A stretch of DNA of 64,000 nucleotides from Pseudomonas sp. S09G 359 (GCF_002843605.1 NZ_CP025263.1:874501-938500); one strand, 5' to 3'. Shown: positions 28,270 to 38,223, counted from the stretch's first letter. The notes: generated by a model not told the origin, from the letters alone. Numbers and translations: made by a program.

Positions 28270-29424
28270 TTACTCTTCTTCTTTAACCGGTGCCGGCGGT
28301 GGGCGCAGGCCGATTTCCGCCAGCAGCTTGATCTCTTTGCCGTTGCGCATCACCTGGATCGCCACCTTGTCGGTCGGTTTGATCCGCGCCACCTGGTTCA
28401 TCGACTTGCGCCCATCGCCAGCCGGTTCGCCATTGATGCTGAGGATCACATCCCCCAATTGCAGGCCGGCTTTTTGCGCCGGGCCGTCGCGGAAGATCCC
28501 GGCGACCACGATGCCAGGGCGCCCGGTCAGGCCAAACGACTCGGCCAGTTCCTTGGTCAGCGGCTGTACTTCAATCCCCAGCCAGCCGCGAATCACCTGG
28601 CCATGCTCGATGATCGACTTCATCACCTCCATCGCCAGCTTCACCGGGATCGCAAAGCCGATGCCCTGGGAGCCGCCGGACTTGGAGAAAATCGCGGTGT
28701 TGATCCCGGTCAGGTTGCCATTGGCATCCACCAGCGCGCCGCCGGAGTTGCCCGGGTTGATCGCCGCGTCGGTCTGGATGAAGTCTTCGTAGCTGTTGAG
28801 CCCCAACTGGTTACGCCCGGTGGCGCTGATGATACCCATGGTCACCGTCTGCCCCACGCCGAACGGGTTGCCGATGGCCAGCGCCACGTCACCTACGCGC
28901 AGGCCGTCGGAGCGGCCGAGGGTGATCGAGGGCAGGCTTTTCAAGTCGATCTTCAACACGGCCAGGTCCGTTTCCGGGTCGCTGCCCACCACCCGGGCCA
29001 GGGTTTCACGGCCGTCACGCAGGGCCACCACAATCTGGTCGGCGCCGGTGGTCACGTGGTTGTTGGTGAGGATGTAGCCTTCAGGGCTCATGATCACCCC
29101 GGAACCCAGGCTGGATTCCATGCGTCGCTGTTTGGGCCCGTTGTCGCCGAAATAGCGGCGGAACTGCGGGTCTTCAAACAACGGATGCGCCGGTTTGTTG
29201 ATGACCTTGGTGGTGTACAGGTTGACCACGGCCGGGGCGGCGATGACCACCGCGTCGGCGTAAGTCACCGGGCCTTGCACCACCGCGCTGGTTTGCGGGG
29301 CCTGTTGCAGGTTCACATCAAAGCTGGGTAAGCCCACCCACTCGGGGAAACGCTGAATGATCAGCATCGCGATCAGCACGCCAGCCAACAATGGCCATCC
29401 AAAAAAACGCAGTGCCTTGAGCAT
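28270..29424 (-). CDS. algW: Periplasmic site-1 serine protease AlgW (DegS-type)
   Basis: 384 residues from the ATG at 29424 (a TTG one codon earlier is less likely). One N-terminal membrane anchor (about 8-25), a trypsin-like domain with His in LTNNHV, Asp in ETDLAVL and Ser in NPGNSGGAL, then a single PDZ domain starting near GIEVQPLTKELAESFGL. One PDZ and a membrane anchor mark the DegS/AlgW type, as opposed to the two-PDZ MucD. AlgW cleaves the anti-sigma factor MucA to release AlgU under envelope stress. It is divergent from the Nif3-like gene. Confidence 0.93.
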   Translation of the reverse strand: MLKALRFFGWPLLAGVLIAMLIIQRFPEWVGLPSFDVNLQQAPQTSAVVQGPVTYADAVVIAAPAVVNLYTTKVINKPAHPLFEDPQFRRYFGDNGPKQRRMESSLGSGVIMSPEGYILTNNHVTTGADQIVVALRDGRETLARVVGSDPETDLAVLKIDLKSLPSITLGRSDGLRVGDVALAIGNPFGVGQTVTMGIISATGRNQLGLNSYEDFIQTDAAINPGNSGGALVDANGNLTGINTAIFSKSGGSQGIGFAIPVKLAMEVMKSIIEHGQVIRGWLGIEVQPLTKELAESFGLTGRPGIVVAGIFRDGPAQKAGLQLGDVILSINGEPAGDGRKSMNQVARIKPTDKVAIQVMRNGKEIKLLAEIGLRPPPAPVKEEE

Positions 29425-29526
29425 CAAGTAAGTCCTGACAGGTTGCAGGGGGCGGGAGAGCGCCCATAATGTCGCGCATTATACGAGGCTGCGAGCGCCT
29501 CGGAACGGGATATTTAGGAGTCTTTT

Positions 29527-30285
29527 ATGGCCGTTGCTTTGAGCACCCTCGTCGAGGAAGCGGACCGCTACCTCGGCAGCGCAAAAATTGCCGATTATTG
29601 CCCCAATGGCCTGCAGGTCGAGGGCCGCCCGCAGGTGATGCGCATCGTCAGCGGCGTGACCGCCAGCCAGGCATTGCTGGATGCCGCCGTCGAAGCCCAG
29701 GCTGATTTGGTGCTGGTGCACCACGGTTATTTCTGGAAAGGCGAAAACCCCTGCATCACCGGCATGAAGCAGCGCCGCCTGAAAACCCTGCTCAAACACG
29801 ACATCAGCCTGCTGGCCTACCACCTGCCGCTGGACCTGCATGCGGAGGTGGGCAACAACGTGCAGCTGGCGCGCCAGTTGGACATCACCGTCGAGGGCCC
29901 TTTGGACCCGAGCAACCCGAAGATTGTCGGCCTGGTCGGCTCCCTGGCCGAGCCCCTGTCCCCCCGCGACTTCGCTCGCCGTGTACAGGAGGTGATGGGC
30001 CGCGAGCCGCTGCTGATCGAGGGCAGCGACATGATCCGCCGCGTTGGCTGGTGCACCGGCGGTGGCCAAGGCTACATCGACGACGCGATTGCCGCCGGTG
30101 TCGACCTGTACCTCAGCGGTGAAGCCTCCGAGCAGACCTTCCACAGCGCGCGGGAAAACGACATCAGCTTCATCGCCGCCGGCCATCACGCCACTGAGCG
30201 CTACGGCGTGCAGGCGTTGGGTGATTACCTGGCGCGGCGGTTTGCCTTGGAGCACTTGTTCATCGACTGCCCCAACCCGATCTGA
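29527..30285 (+). CDS. Nif3-like dinuclear metal-centre hexameric protein
   Basis: 252 residues with AGGAG upstream of the ATG. Metal-ligand segments of the NIF3/YbgI family are visible: LVLVHHGYFWKG, LLAYHLPLDLH and IAAGHHATERYGV. YbgI-type proteins form hexameric toroids with two metals per subunit; their substrate is not established, although GTP cyclohydrolase-like relatives (FolE-type) have been proposed. It is divergent from algW, and this pairing is conserved in Pseudomonas. Confidence 0.92.
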   Translation: MAVALSTLVEEADRYLGSAKIADYCPNGLQVEGRPQVMRIVSGVTASQALLDAAVEAQADLVLVHHGYFWKGENPCITGMKQRRLKTLLKHDISLLAYHLPLDLHAEVGNNVQLARQLDITVEGPLDPSNPKIVGLVGSLAEPLSPRDFARRVQEVMGREPLLIEGSDMIRRVGWCTGGGQGYIDDAIAAGVDLYLSGEASEQTFHSARENDISFIAAGHHATERYGVQALGDYLARRFALEHLFIDCPNPI

Positions 30286-30303
30286 TTAACAATCGGGTTC
30301 AAA

Positions 30304-30391
30304 TGTGGGAGGGGCTTGCCCCCGATAGCAGGCTGTCAGTGGATACATGTGTGGCTGACACACCGCCATCGGGGGCAAGCCCCCTCCCACA
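30304..30391. repeat. REPIN (GTGGGAGGGGCTTGCCCCCGA type)
   Basis: Two inverted REP units, TGTGGGAGGGGCTTGCCCCC and its complement, separated by about 45 bp, between the Nif3-like gene and cysD. Confidence 0.9.
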
Positions 30392-30530
30392 AAGAGCCAA
30401 ACTCGGGAGCATATTCATATACCGTTTCGATCTAGCCAGCTCCCTGAATAGAAGAAGGTGCTGTGCTAGCATGCCCCGCTCGAACACGGCCCGCTTGGCC
30501 GTCCATAAGATCGTTTTTCCGTGAGTAACC

Positions 30531-31448
30531 ATGGTCGACAAACTGACGCATCTGAAACAGCTGGAGGCGGAAAGCATCCACATCATCCGCGAGGTCGCTG
30601 CCGAGTTTGATAACCCGGTGATGCTCTACTCGATCGGTAAAGACTCCGCCGTGATGCTGCATCTGGCACGCAAGGCCTTTTTCCCGGGCAAGCTGCCGTT
30701 TCCAGTGATGCACGTCGATACCCGCTGGAAATTCCAGGAGATGTACAAGTTCCGCGACAAGATGGTCGAAGAGCTCGGCCTGGACCTGATCACCCACGTC
30801 AACCCCGACGGTGTGGCGCAGGGCATCAACCCGTTCACCCACGGCAGCGCCAAGCACACCGACATCATGAAGACCGAAGGCCTCAAGCAGGCCTTGGACA
30901 AGCATGGTTTCGACGCCGCGTTCGGCGGCGCCCGTCGCGATGAAGAGAAATCCCGTGCCAAAGAGCGCGTGTACTCGTTCCGCGACAGCAAGCACCGCTG
31001 GGACCCGAAAAACCAGCGCCCTGAGCTGTGGAACGTCTACAACGGCAACGTCAACAAGGGTGAGTCGATCCGTGTGTTCCCGCTGTCCAACTGGACCGAG
31101 CTGGACATCTGGCAGTACATCTACCTGGAAGGCATCCCGATCGTTCCACTGTACTTCGCCGCCGAGCGCGACGTGATCGAGAAGAACGGCACGTTGATCA
31201 TGATCGACGACGACCGCATCCTCGAGCACTTGTCCGACGAAGACAAAGCCCGAATCGTCAAAAAGAAAGTACGTTTCCGTACCCTTGGCTGCTACCCGTT
31301 GACGGGCGCGGTGGAGTCCGAAGCCGAGACGCTGACGGACATCATTCAGGAAATGCTCCTGACGCGAACTTCCGAGCGCCAGGGCCGAGTCATCGATCAC
31401 GATGGCGCCGGCTCGATGGAAGATAAAAAACGTCAAGGCTATTTCTAA
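30531..31448 (+). CDS. cysD: Sulfate adenylyltransferase subunit 2
   Basis: Catalytic subunit of ATP sulfurylase, making adenosine 5'-phosphosulfate. 305 residues. The PP-loop of the ATP pyrophosphatase fold is [12 protein letters not shown] (about 32-43). [16 protein letters not shown] and the C-terminal [14 protein letters not shown] are typical of CysD. Nine bases separate it from cysNC, so the two subunits are cotranscribed. Confidence 0.98.
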   Translation: MVDKLTHLKQLEAESIHIIREVAAEFDNPVMLYSIGKDSAVMLHLARKAFFPGKLPFPVMHVDTRWKFQEMYKFRDKMVEELGLDLITHVNPDGVAQGINPFTHGSAKHTDIMKTEGLKQALDKHGFDAAFGGARRDEEKSRAKERVYSFRDSKHRWDPKNQRPELWNVYNGNVNKGESIRVFPLSNWTELDIWQYIYLEGIPIVPLYFAAERDVIEKNGTLIMIDDDRILEHLSDEDKARIVKKKVRFRTLGCYPLTGAVESEAETLTDIIQEMLLTRTSERQGRVIDHDGAGSMEDKKRQGYF

Positions 31449-31457
31449 GGGGCTGTC

Positions 31458-33356
31458 ATGTCGCATGTATCTGATTTGATCAGCGAGGACATCCTCGCCT
31501 ACCTGGGCCAGCATGAGCGCAAAGAGATGTTGCGCTTCCTGACCTGCGGCAACGTCGATGACGGCAAGAGCACCCTGATCGGGCGCCTGCTGCACGACTC
31601 CAAGATGATCTACGAAGATCACCTGGAAGCCATCACCCGCGATTCGAAGAAGTCCGGCACCACCGGTGACGACATCGACCTGGCGTTGCTGGTCGACGGC
31701 CTGCAGGCCGAGCGTGAGCAGGGCATCACCATTGATGTCGCGTACCGCTACTTCTCCACCGCCAAGCGCAAATTCATCATCGCCGACACCCCCGGCCATG
31801 AGCAGTACACCCGCAACATGGCTACCGGTGCCTCCACCTGTGACCTGGCGATCATCCTGATCGACGCCCGCTACGGCGTGCAGACCCAGACCCGTCGCCA
31901 CAGCTTTATCGCCTCGTTGCTGGGCATCAAGCACATCGTGATTGCCGTCAACAAGATGGACATCAATGGCTTCGACCAGAATGTATTCGAGCAGATCAAG
32001 GCCGATTACCTGAAGTTCGCCGACGGTATAGCCTTCAAGCCGAGCACCATGGCCTTTGTGCCGATGTCGGCGCTCAAGGGAGACAACGTGGTGAACAAGA
32101 GCGAGCGTTCGCCTTGGTACACCGGGCAGTCGCTGATGGAGATCCTCGAAACCGTCGAGATCGCCAACGACCGCAACTACACCGACCTGCGTTTCCCGGT
32201 GCAGTACGTCAACCGTCCGAACCTGAACTTCCGTGGTTTCGCCGGCACCTTGGCCAGTGGCATCGTGCACAAGGGCGACGAAGTCGTGGTGCTGCCGTCG
32301 GGCAAGAGCAGCCGGGTCAAATCCATCGTCACCTTCGACGGTGAACTGGAGCACGCCGGCCCAGGCCAGGCCGTGACCCTGACCATGGAAGACGAGATCG
32401 ACATCTCCCGTGGCGACCTGCTGGTGCATGCCGACAACGTGCCGCAAGTGACCGACGCCTTCGACGCCATGCTGGTGTGGATGGCCGAGGAGCCGATGCT
32501 GCCGGGCAAGAAATACGACATCAAGCGCGCCACCAGCTACGTGCCGGGTTCCATCACCAGCATCGTGCACCGCGTGGACGTGAACACCCTGGCCGAAGGC
32601 CCGGCGAGTTCGCTGCAGTTGAACGAGATTGGCCGCGTCAAGGTCAGCCTCGACGCCGCCATCGCGCTGGACGGTTACGACAGCAACCGCACCACCGGCG
32701 CGTTTATCGTGATCGACCGTTTGACCAACGGCACTGTGGCTGCGGGCATGATCATCGCGCCGCCAGTGACCCACGGCAGCGCGGCGCAGCACGGCAAGTT
32801 GGCCCACGTGGCCACCGAAGAGCGTGCCCAGCGTTTCGGCCAGCAACCGGCTACCGTGTTGTTCAGCGGCCTGTCGGGCGCCGGCAAAAGCACCTTGGCC
32901 TATGCGGTTGAGCGCAAGCTCTTCGACATGGGCCGCGCGGTGTTCGTACTGGATGGCCAGAACCTGCGTCACGACCTGAACAAGGGGCTGCCTCAGGACC
33001 GTGCCGGGCGTACCGAAAACTGGCGTCGTGCCGCCCACGTGGCGCGCCAGTTCAACGAAGCCGGCCTGCTGACCCTGGCCGCGTTCGTTGCGCCGGACGC
33101 CGAAGGCCGCGAACAGGCCAAGGCGCTGATCGGCAGCGAGCGTTTGCTGACCGTGTACGTGCAGGCATCGCCACTGGTATGCGCCGAGCGTGACCCGCAA
33201 GGCCTGTACGCCGCTGGCGGGGATAACATCCCGGGCGAATCCTTCCCGTACGACGTGCCGTTGAATGCCGACCTGGTGATCGACACCCAGGCCCTGTCGC
33301 TGGAAGACAGCGTCAAGCAAGTGCTGGAACTGTTGCGTCAACGCGGCGCGATCTAA
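31458..33356 (+). CDS. cysNC: Bifunctional sulfate adenylyltransferase subunit 1 / APS kinase
   Basis: 632 residues, a natural fusion. The N-terminal part (to about 455) is the CysN GTPase, with G1 [10 protein letters not shown]3 [12 protein letters not shown] and G4 NKMD, which powers CysD. The C-terminal part is APS kinase, with P-loop GLSGAGKST (about 472-480) and [13 protein letters not shown]. Together with CysD it converts sulfate to PAPS. The fusion is usual in Pseudomonas. A strong terminator follows within 10 bp. Confidence 0.97.
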   Translation: MSHVSDLISEDILAYLGQHERKEMLRFLTCGNVDDGKSTLIGRLLHDSKMIYEDHLEAITRDSKKSGTTGDDIDLALLVDGLQAEREQGITIDVAYRYFSTAKRKFIIADTPGHEQYTRNMATGASTCDLAIILIDARYGVQTQTRRHSFIASLLGIKHIVIAVNKMDINGFDQNVFEQIKADYLKFADGIAFKPSTMAFVPMSALKGDNVVNKSERSPWYTGQSLMEILETVEIANDRNYTDLRFPVQYVNRPNLNFRGFAGTLASGIVHKGDEVVVLPSGKSSRVKSIVTFDGELEHAGPGQAVTLTMEDEIDISRGDLLVHADNVPQVTDAFDAMLVWMAEEPMLPGKKYDIKRATSYVPGSITSIVHRVDVNTLAEGPASSLQLNEIGRVKVSLDAAIALDGYDSNRTTGAFIVIDRLTNGTVAAGMIIAPPVTHGSAAQHGKLAHVATEERAQRFGQQPATVLFSGLSGAGKSTLAYAVERKLFDMGRAVFVLDGQNLRHDLNKGLPQDRAGRTENWRRAAHVARQFNEAGLLTLAAFVAPDAEGREQAKALIGSERLLTVYVQASPLVCAERDPQGLYAAGGDNIPGESFPYDVPLNADLVIDTQALSLEDSVKQVLELLRQRGAI

Positions 33357-33365
33357 ACCTCGCGG

Positions 33366-33412
33366 CCACAAAAAAGCCCGCCACCGAGCACTCGGTGGCG
33401 GGCTTTTTTGTG
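33366..33412 (+). terminator. Terminator of cysD-cysNC
   Basis: A 13-bp stem (GCCCGCCACCGAG with CTCGGTGGCGGGC) and two-base loop, followed by six T, directly after the cysNC stop. Flanking A-run and T-run extend the pairing. Confidence 0.93.
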
Positions 33413-33446
33413 GGAGCTTGAAAAACACTCGGTCAACCATCGGGCT

Positions 33447-34158
33447 TTTGTGGCGAGCGGGCTTGCCCGCGTTGGGGCGCGAAGCGGCCCCAATCCACAC
33501 GCCCCGTTGTTTCAGTAAGAACTGCGGTAATGGTTTTAGGGCTGCTTCGCAGCCCAACGCGGGCAAGCCCGCTCGCCACATAAGTGAGTCTGGCTACGGC
33601 GTATTGCTGATTCTGAATCCGATGAAATTCAAATGTGGGAGGGGCGGTGCGACGATTCGACTTGCCCCCGATGGCAGTGTGTCAGTCAGTACATCTGTTA
33701 CTGATGCGCCGCTATCGGGGCAAGTCGAATCGTCGCACCGCCCCTCCCACAGGGGATCTTCCGGGAATTCGAGATCGGTGCACCGGAATGCATTGACGAG
33801 CGCCAGGGGATTGCCACGGCGTATCGCTGAAAAGCCGATTGAAGTGCTTATGTGACCATCGGGCTTTTGTGGCGAGCGGGCTTGCCCGCGTTGGGGCGCG
33901 AAGCGGCCCCAATCCACACGACCTGTTGTTTCAGTAAGAACTGCGGTGAATGGTTTTAGGGCTGCTTCGCAGCCCAACGCGGGCAAGCCCGCTCGCCACA
34001 TAAGTGAGTCTGGCTACGGCGTATTGCTGATTCTGAATCCGATGAAGTTCAAATGTGGGAGGGGCGGTGCGACGATTCGACTTGCCCCCGATTGCAGTGT
34101 GTCAGCTAGTAGGTACTCGGCTCACACACCGCTATCGGGGCAAGCCCCCCCTCCCACA
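33447..34158. repeat. Composite REP/REPIN array B (inverted relative of array A)
   Basis: A gene-free stretch of about 700 bp built from two nearly identical halves 420 bp apart. Each half has a paired GTGGCGAGCGGGCTTGCCCG element (33449-33580 and 33868-34000), a linker with CTACGGCGTATTGCTGA (33594 and 34014), and a GTGGGAGGGGCGGTGCGACG palindrome (33634-33751 and 34054-34158). Compared with array A the order and most bases agree, in opposite orientation. The frames that are open here are produced by the palindromes. Between the halves lies a piece of the ykgJ 3' end. Confidence 0.88.
33761..33830 (+). pseudogene. Fragment of the 3' end of a ykgJ-like gene
   Basis: From 33762 the DNA reads REFEIGAPECIDERQGIATAY, then R and a stop, against REFEMGAPECIDERQGIATAY plus R at the end of the intact gene at 13742. 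Only one residue differs (Met to Ile); the other base changes are silent. Homology starts abruptly at CCGGGAATTCGAG; no start codon or Cys cluster is present, so it is a copied tail. Confidence 0.88.
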
Positions 34159-34165
34159 TTTTTGA

Positions 34166-35065
34166 TCATTGTTTGCCTGGGAAATCAGTGTGAAGTTTGT
34201 CCAGCAGGGCATCCTTCTCTTGCCACAAGCGATTGATCCAGCCTTGGAACGCCAACCGGTACTCCCCGTCCTGCTCATAATTCTTGCCAATGAACTCGGC
34301 TGGAATCTGCACCTCTTCAAACTGCACCACCACATCCTGCACGTTCCCGCACAGCAAATCCCAGTAACCCGGGCGGCCGGCAGGGTAGTGGATGGTCACG
34401 TTCACCAGTGACTTCAGTTGTTCACCCATGGCATCCAGCACAAACGCAATCCCGCCCGCCTTGGGTTTGAGCAGGTAGCGAAACGGCGACTGCTGTTGTG
34501 CATGCTTGCCCGGAGTAAACCGTGTGCCTTCGGCAAAGTTGAAAATCCCCACCGGGTTGTCGCGAAACTTCGCACAGGTCTTGCGGGTGGTTTCCAGGTC
34601 TTTGCCTTTCTTCTCCGGGTGTTTTTCCAGGTAGGCCTTGGTGTAGCGCTTCATGAACGGGAAGCCCAATGCCCACCAGGCCAGGCCAATCACCGGCACC
34701 CAGATCAGCTCTTGCTTGAGGAAGAACTTCAGCGGGCGAATGCGCCGGTTGAGCACATATTGCAGCACCATGATGTCGACCCAGCTCTGGTGGTTGCTGG
34801 TCACCAGGTACGAGTGCTCGTAGTCCAGGCCTTCCAGGCCGGTGAGGTGCCAGCGCGTTCGCCGCACCAGGTTCATCCAGCCTTTGTTGTTGGTCACCCA
34901 GGCTTCGTGCGTGTGGTTCATCAGCCATTCGCTGAAGCGTTTGGCAAACGGCAGCGCCTTGAACAGCGCGACGATAAACAGGAACGAGCACAACAGGATC
35001 GTGTTCAGCGCCAACAACAAGGACGCGATCACCCCGCGCACGGCGGCAGGTAGAAAATCCAGCAT
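34166..35065 (-). CDS. PlsC-type acyltransferase (YihG-like)
   Basis: 299 residues. Two hydrophobic segments lie near the N-terminus (VIASLLLALNTILLCSFLFIVALF). The acyltransferase box NHxxxxD is NHQSWVD (about 93-99), and the second motif is FAEGTRFTPG. Length and sequence match the YihG group of 1-acyl-glycerol-3-phosphate acyltransferases, which tune fatty-acid composition of phospholipids. It follows pta with no gap, so both are probably cotranscribed. Confidence 0.88.
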   Translation of the reverse strand: MLDFLPAAVRGVIASLLLALNTILLCSFLFIVALFKALPFAKRFSEWLMNHTHEAWVTNNKGWMNLVRRTRWHLTGLEGLDYEHSYLVTSNHQSWVDIMVLQYVLNRRIRPLKFFLKQELIWVPVIGLAWWALGFPFMKRYTKAYLEKHPEKKGKDLETTRKTCAKFRDNPVGIFNFAEGTRFTPGKHAQQQSPFRYLLKPKAGGIAFVLDAMGEQLKSLVNVTIHYPAGRPGYWDLLCGNVQDVVVQFEEVQIPAEFIGKNYEQDGEYRLAFQGWINRLWQEKDALLDKLHTDFPGKQ

Positions 35066-37165
35066 TTAGATATCCATAGGTCGGTTGGCGGCTTGGATCG
35101 CAGTGAGTGCGATGGTGTACACGATGTCGTCGACCTGGGCGCCGCGTGGCAGGTCATTGACCGGTTTGCGCAGGCCTTGGAGCATCGGCCCCAGGCTCAC
35201 GCAATCGGCGCTGCGTTGCACGGCCTTATGGGTGGTGTTGCCGGTGTTGAGGTCCGGGAACACAAACACCGTGGCCTTGCCCGCCACCAGGCTGTCGGGG
35301 GCCAATTGGCGCGCGACGGTTTCGTTGGCGGCGGCGTCGTATTGCAACGGGCCGTCGATCAGCAGCGAGCTTTGCTGTTCATGGGCGAGCAGGGTGGCTT
35401 CGCGGACTTTCTCGACTTCTTCACCACTGGCCGAATCGCCGCTGGAATAGCTGATCATCGCCACGCGCGGGGTAATCCCGAACGCCGCGGCCGAGTCGGC
35501 GCTTTGCAGGGCGATTTCCGCCAGTTCGGCGGCGCTTGGATGCGGGTTCATCACGCAGTCGCCGTACACCAGCACCTGCTCGGGGAACAGCATGAAGAAC
35601 ACCGACGACACCAGGGTGCAGCCCGGTGCGGTCTTGATCAGCTGCAGGGCAGGGCGGATGGTGTTGGCGGTGGAGTGGATCACCCCGGAAACCAGGCCAT
35701 CCACTTCGTCCAGCGCCAGCATCATGGTGGCGATCACCACGGTGTCTTCCAGTTGCTGCTCGGCCATCGGCGCATTGAGGCTTTTGCTCTTGCGCAGCGC
35801 CACCATCGGCTCGACATAACGTTGGCGAATCAGGTCCGGGTCGAGAATCTCCAGGCCCTCGGGCAATTCGATGCCCTGGGCGCGGGCGACAGCCTCCACG
35901 TCCGCCGGCTTGGCCAGCAACACGCAGCGGGCGATGCCCCGGGCCTGGCAGATGGCGGCCGCCTGCACGGTCAGCGGCTCGCTGCCTTCGGGCAGCACGA
36001 TACGTTTGTTGGCGGCCTGGGCGCGCTGGATCAGCTGGTAGCGGAACACCGCCGGCGACAGGCGCATTTCCCGTGGTGTGCCGCAGCGTTGGTGCAGCCA
36101 GCGCGCATCGAGGTGGCTGGCGACGAAGTCGGTGATGATCTCTGCGCGCTCGCGGTCATCGATGGGGATTTCTTTGTTGAGGCTGTTGAGCTGGTTCGCC
36201 GTGTCGTAGGAACCGGTGCTCACCGACAGCACCGGCAGCCCGGCCTGGAACGCACCACGGCACAAATCCATGATGCGCGGGTCGGGCAGGGTGTCGCTGG
36301 TCAGCAGCAGGCCGGCCAGGGGCACGCCGTTGATCGCGGCCAGGCTGACGGCGAGGATGATGTCGTCGCGGTCGCCGGGGGTGACCACCAGCACGCCGGG
36401 CTTGAGCAGCTCGACGGTGTTGCGCATGGTGCGTGCGCAGATGATGATCTTGGTCATGCGCCGGGTTTCGTAGTCGCCGGCATTGAGGATCTGTGCGCCC
36501 ATCAGGTCGGCCACGTCGCGGGTGCGCGGCGCGTTGAGTTCCGGCTGATAGGGAATGCAGCCGAGCAGGCGGAAATCGCCGCTGCGCAACAGCGGTGAGT
36601 GCTCTTTGAGGCGCGCCGAGAAGGCTTCCATGCTTTCGTCGGTGCGCACCTTGTTGAGGATTACGCCGAGTACTTTCGGGTCTTTCGGGCCGCCGAACAG
36701 TTGGGCCTGCAATTCCACGCGGCCGGAGAGTTCGGTGAGCACTTCGTTTTCCGGGGCCGAAACCAGGATCACTTCCGCGTCCAGGCTCTTGGCCAGGTGC
36801 AGGTTGACCCGCGCTGCATAGCTGGCGCTGCGGGTCGGCACCATGCCTTCGACGATCAGCACGTCCTTGCCCACGGCGGCTTGCTGGTAGAGGGTGATGA
36901 TTTCTTCGAGCAGCTCATCCAACTGGCCGTCGCCGAGCATGCGCTCGACGTGGGCCAGGCCCAGCGGCTGTGGCGGCTTCAGGCCGTGGGTGCGGGCCAC
37001 CAGCTCGGTGGAGCGTTCGGGGCCGGTATCGCCGGGGTGCGGCTGGGCAATCGGTTTGAAGAAGCCGACTTTCAGCCCGGCCCGTTCAAGCGTACGCACC
37101 AGCCCAAGGCTGATGGAGGTCAGACCCACACCAAAATCGGTGGGCGCGATAAAAAAAGTCTGCAT
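35066..37165 (-). CDS. pta: Phosphate acetyltransferase (long form)
   Basis: Interconverts acetyl-CoA and acetyl phosphate. 699 residues: N-terminal P-loop-like/BioD domain (MQTFFIAPTDFGVGLTS), central DRTGG domain (about 220-330) and C-terminal PTA_PTB catalytic domain (VYGDCVMNPHPSAAELAEIA, ISYSSGDSASGEEV). I took the ATG at 37165 because MQTFFIAPT is the family N-terminus; an ATG seven codons earlier is possible. No ackA adjoins in the window; the downstream neighbour is the acyltransferase. Confidence 0.95.
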   Translation of the reverse strand: MQTFFIAPTDFGVGLTSISLGLVRTLERAGLKVGFFKPIAQPHPGDTGPERSTELVARTHGLKPPQPLGLAHVERMLGDGQLDELLEEIITLYQQAAVGKDVLIVEGMVPTRSASYAARVNLHLAKSLDAEVILVSAPENEVLTELSGRVELQAQLFGGPKDPKVLGVILNKVRTDESMEAFSARLKEHSPLLRSGDFRLLGCIPYQPELNAPRTRDVADLMGAQILNAGDYETRRMTKIIICARTMRNTVELLKPGVLVVTPGDRDDIILAVSLAAINGVPLAGLLLTSDTLPDPRIMDLCRGAFQAGLPVLSVSTGSYDTANQLNSLNKEIPIDDRERAEIITDFVASHLDARWLHQRCGTPREMRLSPAVFRYQLIQRAQAANKRIVLPEGSEPLTVQAAAICQARGIARCVLLAKPADVEAVARAQGIELPEGLEILDPDLIRQRYVEPMVALRKSKSLNAPMAEQQLEDTVVIATMMLALDEVDGLVSGVIHSTANTIRPALQLIKTAPGCTLVSSVFFMLFPEQVLVYGDCVMNPHPSAAELAEIALQSADSAAAFGITPRVAMISYSSGDSASGEEVEKVREATLLAHEQQSSLLIDGPLQYDAAANETVARQLAPDSLVAGKATVFVFPDLNTGNTTHKAVQRSADCVSLGPMLQGLRKPVNDLPRGAQVDDIVYTIALTAIQAANRPMDI

Positions 37166-37227
37166 GCGAATTCTCTGGAGGTGCATGGCTTCGGTGGCCG
37201 TCTATAGCTGATGGCCTACCGGGGGAA

Positions 37228-37536
37228 TCAGCTGACAAGGTTATCTCTATCCGGTGCTTGAGCGCACCAGCCACACGCAAAGCGCTGGCCTATTTTTTCA
37301 AGACGTTGCGTGGGATCCGTCACCCAGGCCCTGGATTGCCACGGCGGCTGATGGCGCAGGTGCTGAGTGTGGCCGCAGGACAGCTCGACGACCCAGTGCT
37401 GGTGCTCATCTTGATGAAAACCGGTGATGGTCGAATCGTTTGTTCGACCCCGTCCGTCCGGGTTCTGTTCGCTTTCGGGCAAATCCTTGTTTAGACTTGT
37501 CCGTTCTTCATTCTTATGCAAAAGGTCTCGCCCCAT
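37228..37536 (-). CDS. DUF3565-family protein
   Basis: About 102 residues if the ATG at 37536 is used; the frame is open further upstream, and no clear Shine-Dalgarno marks the start. The conserved part is the C-terminal two-thirds: ITGFHQDEHQHWVVELSCGH, then QHLRHQPPWQSRAWV and FACGWC, with Cys and His placed like a metal site. Function unknown. The proposed start lies on the same CATG as the slyD start on the other strand, so either the real start is further in or the two genes' control regions overlap. Confidence 0.7.
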   Translation of the reverse strand: MGRDLLHKNEERTSLNKDLPESEQNPDGRGRTNDSTITGFHQDEHQHWVVELSCGHTQHLRHQPPWQSRAWVTDPTQRLEKIGQRFACGWCAQAPDRDNLVS

Positions 37537-38020
37537 GACGATCGCCGCTAACAAGGCTGTCTCCATCGACTATACCCTGACCAACGACGCTGGTGAGGTC
37601 ATCGACAGCTCCGCCGGCGGCGCGCCGCTGGTCTACCTGCAAGGCGCAGGTAACATCATCCCTGGCCTGGAAAAGGCTCTGGAAGGCAAGAACGTCGGTG
37701 ATGAACTGACCGTTGCCGTAGAACCTGAAGATGCCTACGGCGAATACTCTGCCGAACTGGTCAGCACCCTGAGCCGCAGCATGTTCGAAGGCGTCGATGA
37801 GCTGGAAGTGGGCATGCAGTTCCACGCTTCCGCGCCGGACGGCCAAATGCAAATCGTCACCATTCGTGACCTGGATGGCGACGACGTTACCGTCGACGGC
37901 AACCACCCCCTGGCTGGCCAGCGCCTGAACTTCCAAGTGAAGATCGTTGCCATCCGCGACGCTTCCCAGGAAGAAGTGGCTCACGGCCACGTCCACGGTG
38001 AAGGCGGTCACCACCATTGA
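37535..38020 (+). CDS. slyD: FKBP-type peptidyl-prolyl isomerase SlyD
   Basis: 161 residues from the ATG at 37535; the open frame upstream is not family-like. N-terminal FKBP part (VSIDYTLTNDAGEVIDSS, PGLEKALEGKNVGDEL), the inserted chaperone flap, then DVTVDGNHPLAGQRLNFQV. The His-rich tail HGHVHGEGGHHH binds nickel and other metals. It assists folding and nickel delivery. A terminator lies 30 bp after its stop. Confidence 0.93.
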   Translation: MTIAANKAVSIDYTLTNDAGEVIDSSAGGAPLVYLQGAGNIIPGLEKALEGKNVGDELTVAVEPEDAYGEYSAELVSTLSRSMFEGVDELEVGMQFHASAPDGQMQIVTIRDLDGDDVTVDGNHPLAGQRLNFQVKIVAIRDASQEEVAHGHVHGEGGHHH

Positions 38021-38048
38021 TTGTGGTTTGATCAATAGGTAGCAAAAA

Positions 38049-38076
38049 CGCCCCGACTGGTTCGGGGCGTTTTTTT
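38049..38076 (+). terminator. Terminator of slyD
   Basis: Nine-bp stem ACGCCCCGA with TCGGGGCGT, short loop, followed by seven T. Confidence 0.85.
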
Positions 38077-38103
38077 GTGTTCAGAAAATGCACGCGGTCC
38101 AAA

Positions 38104-38193
38104 TGTGGGAGCGGGCTTGCTCGCGAATGCAGTGGGTCAGTCAGCACATGCATTAACTGATACACCGCATTCGCGAGCAAGCCCGCTCCCACA
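38104..38193. repeat. REPIN (GTGGGAGCGGGCTTGCTCGCG type)
   Basis: Inverted pair of TGTGGGAGCGGGCTTGCTCG, 90 bp overall, between the convergent slyD and rpsT terminators. Confidence 0.9.
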
Positions 38194-38223
38194 AGGAGAG
38201 TTGTGGTGATTCTGTGGGCAAAC

